This document shows, one piece after another, positions 1-7,983 of a stretch of DNA of 64,000 bases. The notes below the pieces were generated by a model. The model did no database searches, was not told where the DNA came from, and saw only the letters and a list, made by a program, of their open reading frames with translations. Numbering within the stretch: position 1 is the stretch's first letter; every line of letters starts with the position of its first letter. The position numbers were made by a program, and so were the translations under genes. Source of the DNA: Stygiobacter electus (GTDB lineage Bacteria > Bacteroidota > Ignavibacteria > Ignavibacteriales > Melioribacteraceae); NCBI GenBank assembly GCA_029210465.1, contig JARGDL010000009.1:1-64000 (forward strand), written 5' to 3'.

Positions 1-167
1 TTTTGTTTACTCTCTTACAACCCTATTAATTAAAAAGTTTTTAAAATCTGAATAATATTTCAGAGGATTCAAATAAAATAAGTTTTTATTCAAATGGATG
101 ATTAAAACAAAAAATATCCTGAAAAGAAAGGATGTCAGTTTATTCTTCTATTGACATTTAACATAAC

Positions 168-197
168 AGAGACGCAGTAAATTGCGTCTCTTTTTTT
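168..197 (+). terminator. Intrinsic terminator
   Basis: A 9-bp perfect stem (AGAGACGCA at 168-176, TGCGTCTCT at 183-191) with a 6-nt loop is followed by a T run to 197. It would end rightward transcription entering from before position 1. No T run follows on the minus strand, so it does not clearly serve the leftward thioredoxin-like gene at 240-758. Confidence 0.8.
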
Positions 198-239
198 ATG
201 TTTTTTTAAAATCTTAAAAAATAATTTTGATTGATTTAA

Positions 240-758
240 TCATTTTTTTAATTCAGTTTTAATAACATCAACAAGTTTTGCAAATTCATCTTTCGAAAAA
301 CCAACAGAAGAAAATTTTACCTTGCCATCTTTACCAATCACAAAATTTCTTGGAATATATTTGCTTGCAAACAAATTATAAACTTTAGCTTCTTTATCTA
401 AATAAATTGGAAATGTGTATTTATATTTTTCAATAAATTTTTTAACGACATCAATTTCTTCACCGCGTGAAATTGCCGCTATTACAAAATCATCATTTTT
501 AATTCCATCATAAAGTTCACTTTGTATTAGCGGCATTTCTGCTTTGCAAGGCGGACACCATGTTGCCCAAAAGTTTATTAATACTACTTTTCCTTTTAAG
601 TCTTCTGAAGATAAATCTTTTCCATTCAAAGCTTTGCAAGTGAATGTTGGCAAATTATCTCCAATATTTAATATTGTTGTTTCTTTCACATCATCTTGAG
701 CAAAAATTGAAACTGCAAAAAATAAAACTATGATCGAAAACAAAATTTTGATTTTCAC
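240..758 (-). CDS. TlpA/ResA-like thiol-disulfide oxidoreductase
   Basis: Extracytoplasmic thioredoxin-fold protein of 172 aa (AhpC/TSA-redoxin family), likely reducing periplasmic disulfides, for example in cytochrome c maturation or protein repair. Residues 1-20 form a signal peptide ending in FAQ. The mature domain carries the FWATWCPPC active site (C68 and C71) and the later cis-proline region YIPRNFVIGKDG, both typical of TlpA/ResA/StoA proteins. The start is GTG at 758, supported by an AGAGGA ribosome-binding site a few bases upstream; no ATG competes. It lies just downstream of a toxin-antitoxin pair on the same strand but is separated by 19 bp. The physiological partner cannot be deduced. 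Family assignment is firm; the specific role is inference. Confidence 0.88.
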   Translation of the reverse strand: MKIKILFSIIVLFFAVSIFAQDDVKETTILNIGDNLPTFTCKALNGKDLSSEDLKGKVVLINFWATWCPPCKAEMPLIQSELYDGIKNDDFVIAAISRGEEIDVVKKFIEKYKYTFPIYLDKEAKVYNLFASKYIPRNFVIGKDGKVKFSSVGFSKDEFAKLVDVIKTELKK

Positions 759-777
759 GTGTCCTCTTTTGAATTAA

Positions 778-1059
778 TTAACTGTTAAACTTAGGTTTTC
801 TATGTTGATGAGCAACGGCAATAATAACAATAGATTCTTTTTCAAGAGCATATATAATATTATATGGAAATGTTGATAAAACTGCTTTTCTAGTATTTTT
901 TGTATAAAGAGGGAATGTTTTAGGGTATATTTTAATTAAGTTAATTGTTTTTTCAATTTCTCTAATAAATCTTTCTCCAAGTTTTTTATTCTGATAATTA
1001 TAAAAGTCAATTGCTTCTTTAAATTCAATATAAGCTTCTTGTAAAAACTCAACTTTCAT
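778..1059 (-). CDS. ParE/RelE-family toxin
   Basis: A 93-aa protein of the ParE/RelE superfamily (plasmid stabilisation type). The pattern seen is an early EAYIEFKEAIDFYN helix, a GERFIREIEKTINLI helix, the KTFPLYTKNTRKAVLSTFPYNIIYAL strand pair with the conserved R and FPY/IIY signature, and a terminal VIIAVAHQHRKP strand. These match the fold and end motif of ParE toxins that either poison gyrase or cleave ribosome-bound mRNA; which one cannot be told here. Its ATG (1059) overlaps the TGA of the upstream antitoxin by an ATGA junction, the usual translational coupling of type II modules. Length is normal and nothing looks degraded. Confidence 0.85.
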   Translation of the reverse strand: MKVEFLQEAYIEFKEAIDFYNYQNKKLGERFIREIEKTINLIKIYPKTFPLYTKNTRKAVLSTFPYNIIYALEKESIVIIAVAHQHRKPKFNS

Positions 1060-1259
1060 TTTTTATTAATTTTATTATAAGAAATTGTTTTAGCCTTTCC
1101 TTTAGTATATGAATTAAATCTTTTTTCAACTTCTTCTTTCCAAAGATTATCAATTTTTTTATTTGGTTCGTTTAAACTATTGCTGATAACTTCAATTAAA
1201 TATAATTTCTCAGCGGGACTTAAGTTTAATACCTTTTGCAAAATTTCTTTACTTGACAT
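1056..1259 (-). CDS. Antitoxin, addiction-module component family
   Basis: A small 67-aa protein resembling the 'putative addiction module component' antitoxins (PF09720 type). It opens with a helical segment containing LNLSPAEKLYLIEVISNSL, followed by a DxLWKEEVEKRFNSY-like stretch and a basic tail ending in KKK. Members of this family pair with ParE/RelE toxins and bind them through the C-terminal half. It is first in a two-gene operon and its stop overlaps the toxin start by an ATGA. No separate DNA-binding fold is obvious, so any autorepression is not evident from the sequence. The pairing with the toxin is the strongest support. Confidence 0.78.
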   Translation of the reverse strand: MSSKEILQKVLNLSPAEKLYLIEVISNSLNEPNKKIDNLWKEEVEKRFNSYTKGKAKTISYNKINKK

Positions 1260-1312
1260 TTTTTCACCTATAATTTGGTCAAATAATAAAAAACTATTTT
1301 AATTTTATCAAT

Positions 1313-2656
1313 TTATTTATAAAAAACTTTATACTCCCAACCTTTCAAAGATAAGTTTAACTTATGTTCGAATAATTTTTTCTTCTTCTCAAATAAATCA
1401 GTGTAATTTCCATTTATTCTTTTTGAGTTGATTTCAATATTATTTTCTTTTTCAGAAATATTAAATACTGCAATAACTTGATGATCATCTTTTTGTCTCA
1501 TGAATGCAAACACATTTTCATTTTTTACATTTAGCGGAAGAAATTTTCCACCAAAGTTTCCATTCCACAAAGCTGAATTTTCTTTTTTCAATTTGAAAAG
1601 TGTTGAATAAATTTCTTTCATTTTACACTCTTTCCAATTAATTGTATCCTTTTCGAAAAATTTTAAACGTTTGTCCAAACAAGCTTCCTCTCCAGAATAA
1701 ACAAGCGGCATTCCAGGAATTAAAGTGGTTAAAACTGCAAACATTTCTCTTGCTTCTCCAAATCTTTCTTTATCTGTTCCATGCCAAGTGTTTTCATCAT
1801 GATTTGAAGTAAAGTTCATTCTATAAGCATCTTTAGGATATTCTTCTTTTTCTTTTTTAATTAATTCATAAAAATCTTTTGCAGATTTTTCTTTTTTGTA
1901 TGTCGCTACAAATAAATCCTTTAATTGCCAATTGTAAGTCATATCAAAAACTTGATGTAGTTCCGGCTCATCTGCTTCTGCAAGCATAAATATTTTTTTC
2001 TTTTGATTAAGAATTGGAACAGCCCATTTCCAGAAGTCAATTGGGACCATTGCAGCAACATCACAACGAAAACCATCAATATCCGCTTCTTCAATCCAAT
2101 ATAACATAGCATCTAACATTGCTCGCCACAGTTTTTTGTTTTTGTAATTTAATGCAATAACATCACTCCAATCAAAGGGTGAAACGAAACTCCCTTTTTT
2201 ATCTTTCTTATAAAATTCTGGATTTGTTTTTGTCCATACATTATCCCACGAAGTATGATTAGCAACCCAATCAATAATAACATACATTCCATTTTTGTGT
2301 GCTTGTTTTACAACTTCTTTAAAATCTTCAAGAGTTCCAAATTCAGGATTTATTTCTTTATAATTTTTAATCGAGTAATAACTTCCTAAAGAACCTTTAC
2401 GATTTTTTTCACCAATTGGATTAATCGGCATGAACCATAAAATTCCAACATTCATTTCTTTTAATCTATTTAAATGAGGAATAAATGCTTTGAATGTTCC
2501 ATCTTTTGTGAATTGACGAACATTCACTTCATAGATTGATAGGTTTCTACTCCATTCAGCATGTGGAATTTGTTTTTTCGATCTTTGTGAAGAATTAATC
2601 ATACTTGGTAAAATAAGAATAAATAAAAATATTTTTAAAATGTTCTTAACTTTCAT
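1313..2656 (-). CDS. Secreted GH13 alpha-amylase-family glycosidase
   Basis: A 447-aa glycoside hydrolase family 13 enzyme with a signal peptide (about residues 1-22, possibly exported to the periplasm or surface). All four GH13 signatures are visible: region I DWVANH (129-134), region II GFRCDVAAM (195-203) with the nucleophile D199, region III around the acid/base E227 in MLAEAD, and region IV NFTSNHDENT (281-290) with transition-state stabiliser D287. The C-terminal beta domain (about 370-447) follows. The length suits a minimal alpha-amylase or oligo-alpha-glucosidase. Substrate specificity (starch, maltodextrin, isomalto-oligosaccharide) cannot be assigned. It is monocistronic by spacing and convergent with nothing; the adjacent gene at 2756 is divergent and shares the 99-bp intergenic region. 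Confidence 0.9.
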   Translation of the reverse strand: MKVKNILKIFLFILILPSMINSSQRSKKQIPHAEWSRNLSIYEVNVRQFTKDGTFKAFIPHLNRLKEMNVGILWFMPINPIGEKNRKGSLGSYYSIKNYKEINPEFGTLEDFKEVVKQAHKNGMYVIIDWVANHTSWDNVWTKTNPEFYKKDKKGSFVSPFDWSDVIALNYKNKKLWRAMLDAMLYWIEEADIDGFRCDVAAMVPIDFWKWAVPILNQKKKIFMLAEADEPELHQVFDMTYNWQLKDLFVATYKKEKSAKDFYELIKKEKEEYPKDAYRMNFTSNHDENTWHGTDKERFGEAREMFAVLTTLIPGMPLVYSGEEACLDKRLKFFEKDTINWKECKMKEIYSTLFKLKKENSALWNGNFGGKFLPLNVKNENVFAFMRQKDDHQVIAVFNISEKENNIEINSKRINGNYTDLFEKKKKLFEHKLNLSLKGWEYKVFYK

Positions 2657-2755
2657 TTATGACTCCGAATAAAAACAATTGTAAGTTAATTAAAAAATCA
2701 CACTTTATGTTTGTAAAATTTACTATTTTATTTACAAACTAAAATAAAAGTTATA

Positions 2756-3886
2756 ATGAAAAAATACACAACAGATCAATCGGTAAAATTTTTCATTTCG
2801 GTAATTGGATTATTTGCAATTTTTTTTGTTTTAAAAGAATTACAACACATTTTTATACCACTTGTTATTGCATACTTTTTATTTTTCTTTTTTGAACCGC
2901 TTAATACATATTTAGAAAAACATAAAATCCCATTAAGCATTTTAATTTTTATAGATATTCTTTTAACTGTTTCAATTCTTTATGGTTTATCACGAGTAAT
3001 AATTGAATCTGTATTTCGTTTTAGTGAACAATTACCTTTGTACGAACAAAAATTAAATAAAATAATAAGTGAAACAGCACGATCGCTTGAAATTCGTGAT
3101 TATACTTTAACACATTTTAATTTATCAAAGTTGTTAAAAAAAATAGATTACTCAGTTTTAGCTGGTGGAGTTTTTGAATCCACACTTTCAATTGCGGCAA
3201 GTGTTATGCTTGTTTTATTCTTTTTCATTTTTATCTCAAGTGGTCATGAAAAAACATTACAAGCTATTCGTGCACGTTTTGTTGAAAAGGAAATTAAATC
3301 TTCACTTAAAAAATTTAAGAGAGAACACAAAGATGATATGGATTTAAAAACCTTTGAAGAAAATTATCAATCAATGACAATTCAACGTGAAGAAACATTA
3401 CAAAAAACTTTTAGACACATTACAGAACAAGTTCAAAAATATATTATCACAAAATTTTTAATTAGTCTTAGTGTTGGTATTGTTATGGGTTTTACACTTT
3501 GGTTGTTTGATGTTGATTTCTTTATTATCTGGGCTTCGTTTGCAGTAATATTAAATTTTATTCCAAACATTGGATCTGTAATTTCAGTCATAATGCCAAC
3601 TTTAATTGCTCTTGTTCAATATGAAAGTTTTGGATATGCTTTTATTGTTGCGGCTGTTTTAATTGTAACACAAAATATTATTGGAAATATAATTGAACCG
3701 AAAATTTTTGGTGACAGATTGGGATTAAATCCATTAGTAATTTTACTTTCATTATTGTTGTGGGGTTATTTGTGGGGAATAGTTGGAATGTTTTTAGCTG
3801 TTCCATTAACCGCTGTATTGAAAATTATTATCTCAAATTCAGAAAATAAAAACATGAAGTTCATTACAAATTTGATGTCGAATTAA
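2756..3886 (+). CDS. AI-2E family transporter
   Basis: A 376-aa polytopic inner-membrane protein of the AI-2 exporter/PerM family (PF01594). N-terminal hydrophobic helices (about residues 13-30 and 33-50, then 60-85) precede a soluble central part. The hallmark C-terminal block includes VILNFIPNIGSVIS, GNIIEPKIFGDRLGLNPLVILLSLLLWG as two separable motifs, and a final GMFLAVPLTAVLKI helix. There is a charged insertion around residues 165-220 (many K, E, Q) between transmembrane segments, longer than in compact members. The family includes TqsA (autoinducer-2 export) and other permeases of unknown substrate, so a transport cargo should not be assumed. It is single and convergent with the cytochrome gene at 4002-4418. 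Confidence 0.88.
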   Translation: MKKYTTDQSVKFFISVIGLFAIFFVLKELQHIFIPLVIAYFLFFFFEPLNTYLEKHKIPLSILIFIDILLTVSILYGLSRVIIESVFRFSEQLPLYEQKLNKIISETARSLEIRDYTLTHFNLSKLLKKIDYSVLAGGVFESTLSIAASVMLVLFFFIFISSGHEKTLQAIRARFVEKEIKSSLKKFKREHKDDMDLKTFEENYQSMTIQREETLQKTFRHITEQVQKYIITKFLISLSVGIVMGFTLWLFDVDFFIIWASFAVILNFIPNIGSVISVIMPTLIALVQYESFGYAFIVAAVLIVTQNIIGNIIEPKIFGDRLGLNPLVILLSLLLWGYLWGIVGMFLAVPLTAVLKIIISNSENKNMKFITNLMSN

Positions 3887-3935
3887 CCGAAGACATGCTT
3901 TTATCTTGTGGATATTAATTTTTCGTGTTAATTAG

Positions 3936-3971
3936 TGTAATTTGTGGCTAACACTTTAACCACAAATTACA
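3936..3971. terminator. Hairpin between convergent genes
   Basis: A perfect 12-bp stem (TGTAATTTGTGG at 3936-3947 and CCACAAATTACA at 3960-3971) with a 12-nt loop lies between the convergent permease and cytochrome genes. There is no long T run, so termination is plausible from position and stem but not certain. The sequence also looks like a dispersed intergenic palindrome rather than a dedicated terminator. Confidence 0.5.
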
Positions 3972-4001
3972 TTGGAAAACAACTTAACATTTATAAATCT
4001 T

Positions 4002-4418
4002 TTACTTCGATAATAAATAATCTGCTATCTTTCCAAGATTTTTAACATCAATATTATTATAAGATGGCATTATAATGTTTTTATATTTTGATTTGTATTC
4101 AACAAATCTTTTATCAGTTCCAAAAGAAGATGGATTTCTCAAATAATTAATTAAATTATCACGAGTCCAATATTCTTTTAAGTTTTCTAATGCTGGCGCC
4201 ATTTTAGTTCCCTGAAGATCAGCGCCATGACAAGTCATACAGCCTGCTTGTTTTATTAACGATAATCCATCAAGTTCTTGCGATGATTGCTCTGCTTGTT
4301 GCATCATCATTTGTGGCATTTCTTGTTCATCTGATTTTTCTTGAGTTAATTTTCCTAAAACTAAAAGAATTAAAAAAAGTCCAAGTGTAGCTGCTATCCA
4401 TTTTTGTGCGTTAGTCAT
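4002..4418 (-). CDS. Membrane-anchored monohaem cytochrome c
   Basis: A 138-aa class I c-type cytochrome. An uncleaved N-terminal helix (about residues 8-24) would anchor it on the periplasmic face, followed by a Met/Gln-rich linker (residues 31-48). The haem-binding motif CMTCH lies at 60-64, and IIMPSY supplies the likely axial Met117; LGKIADYLLSK forms the closing helix. This is the architecture of small electron carriers that feed terminal oxidases or accept electrons from quinol-oxidising complexes. No oxidase genes are adjacent. The protein stands alone between a convergent permease and the amidase gene, so its partners are unknown. Confidence 0.88.
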   Translation of the reverse strand: MTNAQKWIAATLGLFLILLVLGKLTQEKSDEQEMPQMMMQQAEQSSQELDGLSLIKQAGCMTCHGADLQGTKMAPALENLKEYWTRDNLINYLRNPSSFGTDKRFVEYKSKYKNIIMPSYNNIDVKNLGKIADYLLSK

Positions 4419-4482
4419 TTTAACCTTTCTAAAAAATTAATGTGTAAAATTATTGATTGGAAGTTACTTGTGCAAAAAATTG

Positions 4483-6039
4483 TTATTTACCAATTTCTTT
4501 ACTGTAAAACTCTTTGTATTTAACAATTGAGTTAAATATTGCTTTTGCAATTTCGGATTGTCCTTCTGAACTTGCAAGATATGCTTCATCTTTTCTATTA
4601 GATAAAAATCCTGTTTCAATTAAAACACTGGGCATCGAAGCACCAACTAAAACATAGAAGCCAGCTTGTTTTACACCAAGTGAAGGAATTTCAGTTTCGT
4701 TTTTCCATGATTGATTTAGAAAATCTGAAAACGTTTCTGAATAGCGCATAAACTGCGAATGAGCCATTGAGACAAGAATAAAATTTTCGTCTGTTAATTT
4801 TTCATAACGATTGGGATTATCTTCATATTTAATTACGCTGTTTTCAAATTCAGCAATTCGAATTGCTTCTTTTGTTCTTCCGGGACGAAGAAGATAAACT
4901 TCAAAACCTCGATAACCATTATCTTTTTTTTCAGTTGAATTACAATGAATTGAAATAAAAAGTTTTCCGCCAGCTTCATTTGCAATTTTTCCACGTTTGT
5001 AAAGTTCTATAAATTCATCTGATTTTCTTGTGTAAACAACTTTTATTTCAGGAATGTTATGTTCAATTAATTTACCAAGTTTGAGTGCAATATTAAGATT
5101 AATATCTTTTTCTCTTACACCAGTTACACCTATTGTGCCGGGATCTTTTCCTCCGTGTCCCGCATCTATTACAATACAATCAAAATTCCATTTTGTTTTA
5201 TTTTCTCCTGCTTGAACAAAAAGTTTTTTATGAATTGTTATTAAAATTTCTTTTGTGTCTTTATCCTGAAATGTTTCTACATTAGAATAACCATCATTCA
5301 ATGAAATTTCTAATTGAGAATTATTGGCATTTAAATTTCTTACGACAATATTTTTAACCAACCCTACTTGTAAATTTTTATTCATTATTGCAGTATCAAT
5401 ATTTATATCATTGAAAAAAACATAAAGAACATTGTTTGAAATTGAGTTTCTCGGTTTTCTAATTATTTTGTTGCTTGTTAGTTTAATCAATGTTCCATTA
5501 ACCATTTCTTCGATCGAAATATCATTTATATCAAAATTTAAGTTACGTTCAAATGGTTTTTCATTTTTTTTCTGCTCTGGTTTTTCTTCAGCTAAAACCT
5601 TTTTACTGGAGATGGTCAAATTTTTCGAGAGAGATTCATAGTAAAAATTTTTTTCAGTTACTCTGATTAAATATTGAATTGAATAAACTAATGGAATAAA
5701 AATATCATTCTTTATAAGCAAAGTTGAAATTGGCAATTGATAAGATTCGATTGAATTGTCAGTTTTATTTTGAATTACTATAAATGGATTTTTAGCAGTG
5801 AATTTTACATTGAACTTCTCAAATTTTAATTCGAGTTTTTCAGCATCTTTGTTGTAATACTTTCCAGCAGAAATTAAATTGGCAAGTTCATTCAAAGAAA
5901 TATAGTCAACACCATTTTTATCCAAATAAGAAATTGACTTTTTTTCATTATCAATTTGGACAGAAATTTTATATAGCCTTTGACCAAAATTTAAATTAAC
6001 GAACAACAACAAAAAAAATATTTTTAAAATTAATTTCAT
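4483..6039 (-). CDS. N-acetylmuramoyl-L-alanine amidase (Amidase_3)
   Basis: A periplasmic zinc amidase that cleaves the lactyl-Ala bond of peptidoglycan, as in AmiA/B/C. With the ATG at 6039 it is 518 aa; an alternative TTG three codons upstream is less likely, because the ATG directly precedes a good signal peptide (MKLILKIFFLLLFVNLNFG). Domains in order: a copper-amine-oxidase-N-like repeat (about 25-145), a spacer rich in K/E, an AMIN-like beta domain (about 170-270) for envelope targeting, and the catalytic Amidase_3 domain (285-510). Zinc ligands are in DAGHGG (His about 295), REKD (Glu about 310) and ISIHCN (His about 365), with catalytic Glu in VLIETGFLSN. Its start lies one base after the stop of the methyltransferase gene, suggesting a two-gene operon. 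Confidence 0.9.
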   Translation of the reverse strand: MKLILKIFFLLLFVNLNFGQRLYKISVQIDNEKKSISYLDKNGVDYISLNELANLISAGKYYNKDAEKLELKFEKFNVKFTAKNPFIVIQNKTDNSIESYQLPISTLLIKNDIFIPLVYSIQYLIRVTEKNFYYESLSKNLTISSKKVLAEEKPEQKKNEKPFERNLNFDINDISIEEMVNGTLIKLTSNKIIRKPRNSISNNVLYVFFNDINIDTAIMNKNLQVGLVKNIVVRNLNANNSQLEISLNDGYSNVETFQDKDTKEILITIHKKLFVQAGENKTKWNFDCIVIDAGHGGKDPGTIGVTGVREKDINLNIALKLGKLIEHNIPEIKVVYTRKSDEFIELYKRGKIANEAGGKLFISIHCNSTEKKDNGYRGFEVYLLRPGRTKEAIRIAEFENSVIKYEDNPNRYEKLTDENFILVSMAHSQFMRYSETFSDFLNQSWKNETEIPSLGVKQAGFYVLVGASMPSVLIETGFLSNRKDEAYLASSEGQSEIAKAIFNSIVKYKEFYSKEIGK

Positions 6040-6040
6040 A

Positions 6041-6628
6041 TTAACCAATAAATGGAAAAATAAATCCTGAATGTTTTTTATAAGCTAAAAACTTTTCACC
6101 AAAATGTTTCTGAAGTAACTTCTCTTCTAAAATTGCTCTTGCAATAAAAAGAGGAAGTTCAAATAACAATGTAATTGGAAAAATTAAATAACTTAACAAT
6201 GCTAAACCTGCTCCTAAATCACTAATAATTTGACTTAAATATTGCGGATGACGAATAAACTTATAAATTCCATTTGTAACAAGATTATGCTCTTTCATTA
6301 TTACAACATCTTGTGCATAATTTTTTCCCAATGTTTTATAAGACAAAACCTGCAACCAAGAAAAAATAATATAAACCACTAAACCAATTAATCGCAATTG
6401 ATAAAATTTTTGTTCATAATCTTCTGATAACGTTCCAATTTTAAAAACTCCAAAAATTGTTAAAACAAAAATTAAAGCAGAAATATTTGGTGGAACACTT
6501 TGCAAAAAAGAAACGGGTCTTTCTACAGATTTTGTGACAGAGGTTTTTAATCCCTTTTTAGCGCCAGAAAAATTAGCACTACTTGTTAAAAATAAATTAA
6601 TAGCTAAAATTAAATTAATTGGATCCAT
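6041..6628 (-). CDS. ICMT/PEMT-like membrane methyltransferase
   Basis: A 195-aa integral membrane protein of the isoprenylcysteine/phospholipid methyltransferase type. The start is placed at ATG 6628, preceded by an AAAGGAAAA site; an upstream ATG in the same frame (6748) would add 40 residues of non-membrane sequence and is rejected. Four to five hydrophobic helices are seen. The family signature is in the last third: NGIYKFIRHPQYLSQIISDLGAG, then EE near LLQKHFGEKFLAYKKH, which build the SAM and acceptor pocket. The N-terminal part has a Ser/Lys segment (SGAKKGLKTSV) between helices. The acceptor is unknown in this bacterial branch. It is first of an operon with the amidase, hinting at an envelope substrate, but that is inference. 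Confidence 0.75.
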   Translation of the reverse strand: MDPINLILAINLFLTSSANFSGAKKGLKTSVTKSVERPVSFLQSVPPNISALIFVLTIFGVFKIGTLSEDYEQKFYQLRLIGLVVYIIFSWLQVLSYKTLGKNYAQDVVIMKEHNLVTNGIYKFIRHPQYLSQIISDLGAGLALLSYLIFPITLLFELPLFIARAILEEKLLQKHFGEKFLAYKKHSGFIFPFIG

Positions 6629-6827
6629 AAAATTTTCCTTTTTCAATTGCAATATAACAACTTGTGTAAAATTAAGACTTATTACCTGTAATATTTTCAT
6701 TTTGTTACAAAAAATTGAAATTAAGTCATTTTTTTGCTTAAAAAACACAGAAAAATCAAAGCACGATTTTTGAGTAGTATAAAGGTTATATTTTCAATAT
6801 TTTTTGATAGGTAATCAGGATAATTAA

Positions 6828-7379
6828 ATGAACACTGGTCAAATGATGTTAACAATTGCAGCTCTTATGCTTTTAGGAATGGTTGTATTACGTGTAAATA
6901 ATGGATTCTTATCAACCGGTACAACAGTTATGGAAACTAAGTTTAATATCATGGCTGTATCTTTAGGAACATCAATTATTGAAGAAGCAAATACAAAAGC
7001 TTTTGACTCAGCAACAGATAACGATGCAATTACAACAACCACACCATTAAAAGCATATAATCAGCTTGGTCCGGAATCAGGTGAAACTTATCCAAATTAT
7101 AATGACTTTGACGACTTTAACAATTACAATAGAATAATAACAGCTAAACCACTTGGAACAATTCCTTCGGGAGTAGAAACGGTTATTGTTGATAGTACAT
7201 TTCGTTCTGCTGATTTTAGATTAGATTGTGTTGTTGATTATGTTACAATTTCAGGGAGTGAAGTTATTCCTACAACATCAAAAACCTGGAATAAAAGATT
7301 AAGAGTTACTGTAACAAGCCCATCAATGAGAGATACTGTTAGACTTCAAACTATTTTTAGTTATTGGTATTTTAGGTGA
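6828..7379 (+). CDS. Membrane-anchored pilin-like protein (first of triad)
   Basis: An unrecognised 183-aa protein. An N-terminal hydrophobic helix (residues about 6-23, MMLTIAALMLLGMVVL) is followed by a helical stretch with small residues (METKFNIMAVSLGTSIIEEANTKAF) and a beta-rich, Thr-rich C-terminal domain. That layout is like type IV pilin or pseudopilin subunits, where the hydrophobic helix packs in the filament core and a beta head is exposed, but no clear prepilin peptidase site (G before a +5 Glu) is present. An AGGATAA site precedes the ATG. It is 3 bp from the next gene, which has the same architecture. Assignment to secretion or pilus assembly is inferred from architecture and triad context only. 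Confidence 0.55.
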   Translation: MNTGQMMLTIAALMLLGMVVLRVNNGFLSTGTTVMETKFNIMAVSLGTSIIEEANTKAFDSATDNDAITTTTPLKAYNQLGPESGETYPNYNDFDDFNNYNRIITAKPLGTIPSGVETVIVDSTFRSADFRLDCVVDYVTISGSEVIPTTSKTWNKRLRVTVTSPSMRDTVRLQTIFSYWYFR

Positions 7380-7382
7380 TTT

Positions 7383-7982
7383 ATGGGTTTTAGTACATTA
7401 CTTGACATATTAGGTTCTACAATTGCAGGCGGAATGCTTTTAATGATTTTATTTAGATTAAATGATGCGGCGGTTCAAAATTCATATAACTATACTGCTG
7501 ATTTAATAGTTCAACAAAATCTTGTTGAAGTAATTACATTATTAGAATATGATTTTAAGAAAATTGGTTATTGTAAAGATTGGACTAAAATTCCAGATCC
7601 CTCTAAAGCAATTATTTATGCTGATTCAACTGATATAAAATTTTTAACAGATGTTGATAATGATGGTAATATTGATACAATGAGATATTATGTTGGTCAA
7701 CCCAGTGCTTTGACAGATACTCCAAATCCAAGAGACAGAATGTTATATCGAGTTGTAAATAATGCTACACCGGCAAGTGCAAATCTCGGTGTTACTCAAT
7801 TTCATCTAAGATATTTTGACGCTCTACAACAAGAATTAAGTTTGCCTATCTCAAATTTTTCACAAATACAAACAATTCAATTAAATATTACTGTCGAAAG
7901 CAGTTATTCATATGCAAATGATTATTCAAAAGTTTTTTGGAGACAAATACGTCTTTCAGCAAAAAATTTAAGGAATAGATGA
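7383..7982 (+). CDS. PilW/GspJ-like minor pilin-like protein (second of triad)
   Basis: A 199-aa protein with an N-terminal membrane segment (about residues 8-25, LDILGSTIAGGMLLMILF) followed by a long amphipathic helix (NDAAVQNSYNYTADLIVQQNLVEVITLLEYDFKKIGY). The rest is a beta domain with a DVDNDGNID loop, ending in a strand-rich segment with QIRLSAKNLRNR. The helix followed by 'EYDFKKIGY' resembles PilW/GspJ minor pilins, in which a similar region reads 'LxxDlRxAGY'. It lacks a recognisable prepilin peptidase Gly/Phe-(x4)-Glu. It is coupled by 3 bp to the gene before and 1 bp to the gene after. Probably a component of a surface or envelope-spanning assembly; substrate unknown. Confidence 0.55.
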   Translation: MGFSTLLDILGSTIAGGMLLMILFRLNDAAVQNSYNYTADLIVQQNLVEVITLLEYDFKKIGYCKDWTKIPDPSKAIIYADSTDIKFLTDVDNDGNIDTMRYYVGQPSALTDTPNPRDRMLYRVVNNATPASANLGVTQFHLRYFDALQQELSLPISNFSQIQTIQLNITVESSYSYANDYSKVFWRQIRLSAKNLRNR

Positions 7983-7983
7983 T

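Noticed and set aside
2..55. End of a plus-strand gene at the left edge
   Set aside because: One frame is open from base 2 to a stop at 53-55 and the terminator at 168-197 needs an upstream gene, but 17 codons are too few to support a call.
3905..3920. DnaA box
   Set aside because: A single 8-of-9 match (TGTGGATAT) in AT-rich DNA, without clustering, does not support an origin.
6629..6748. N-terminal extension of the ICMT-like methyltransferase to 6748
   Set aside because: The added 40 residues are not conserved-looking, and ATG 6628 has a clear AAAGGAAAA site.
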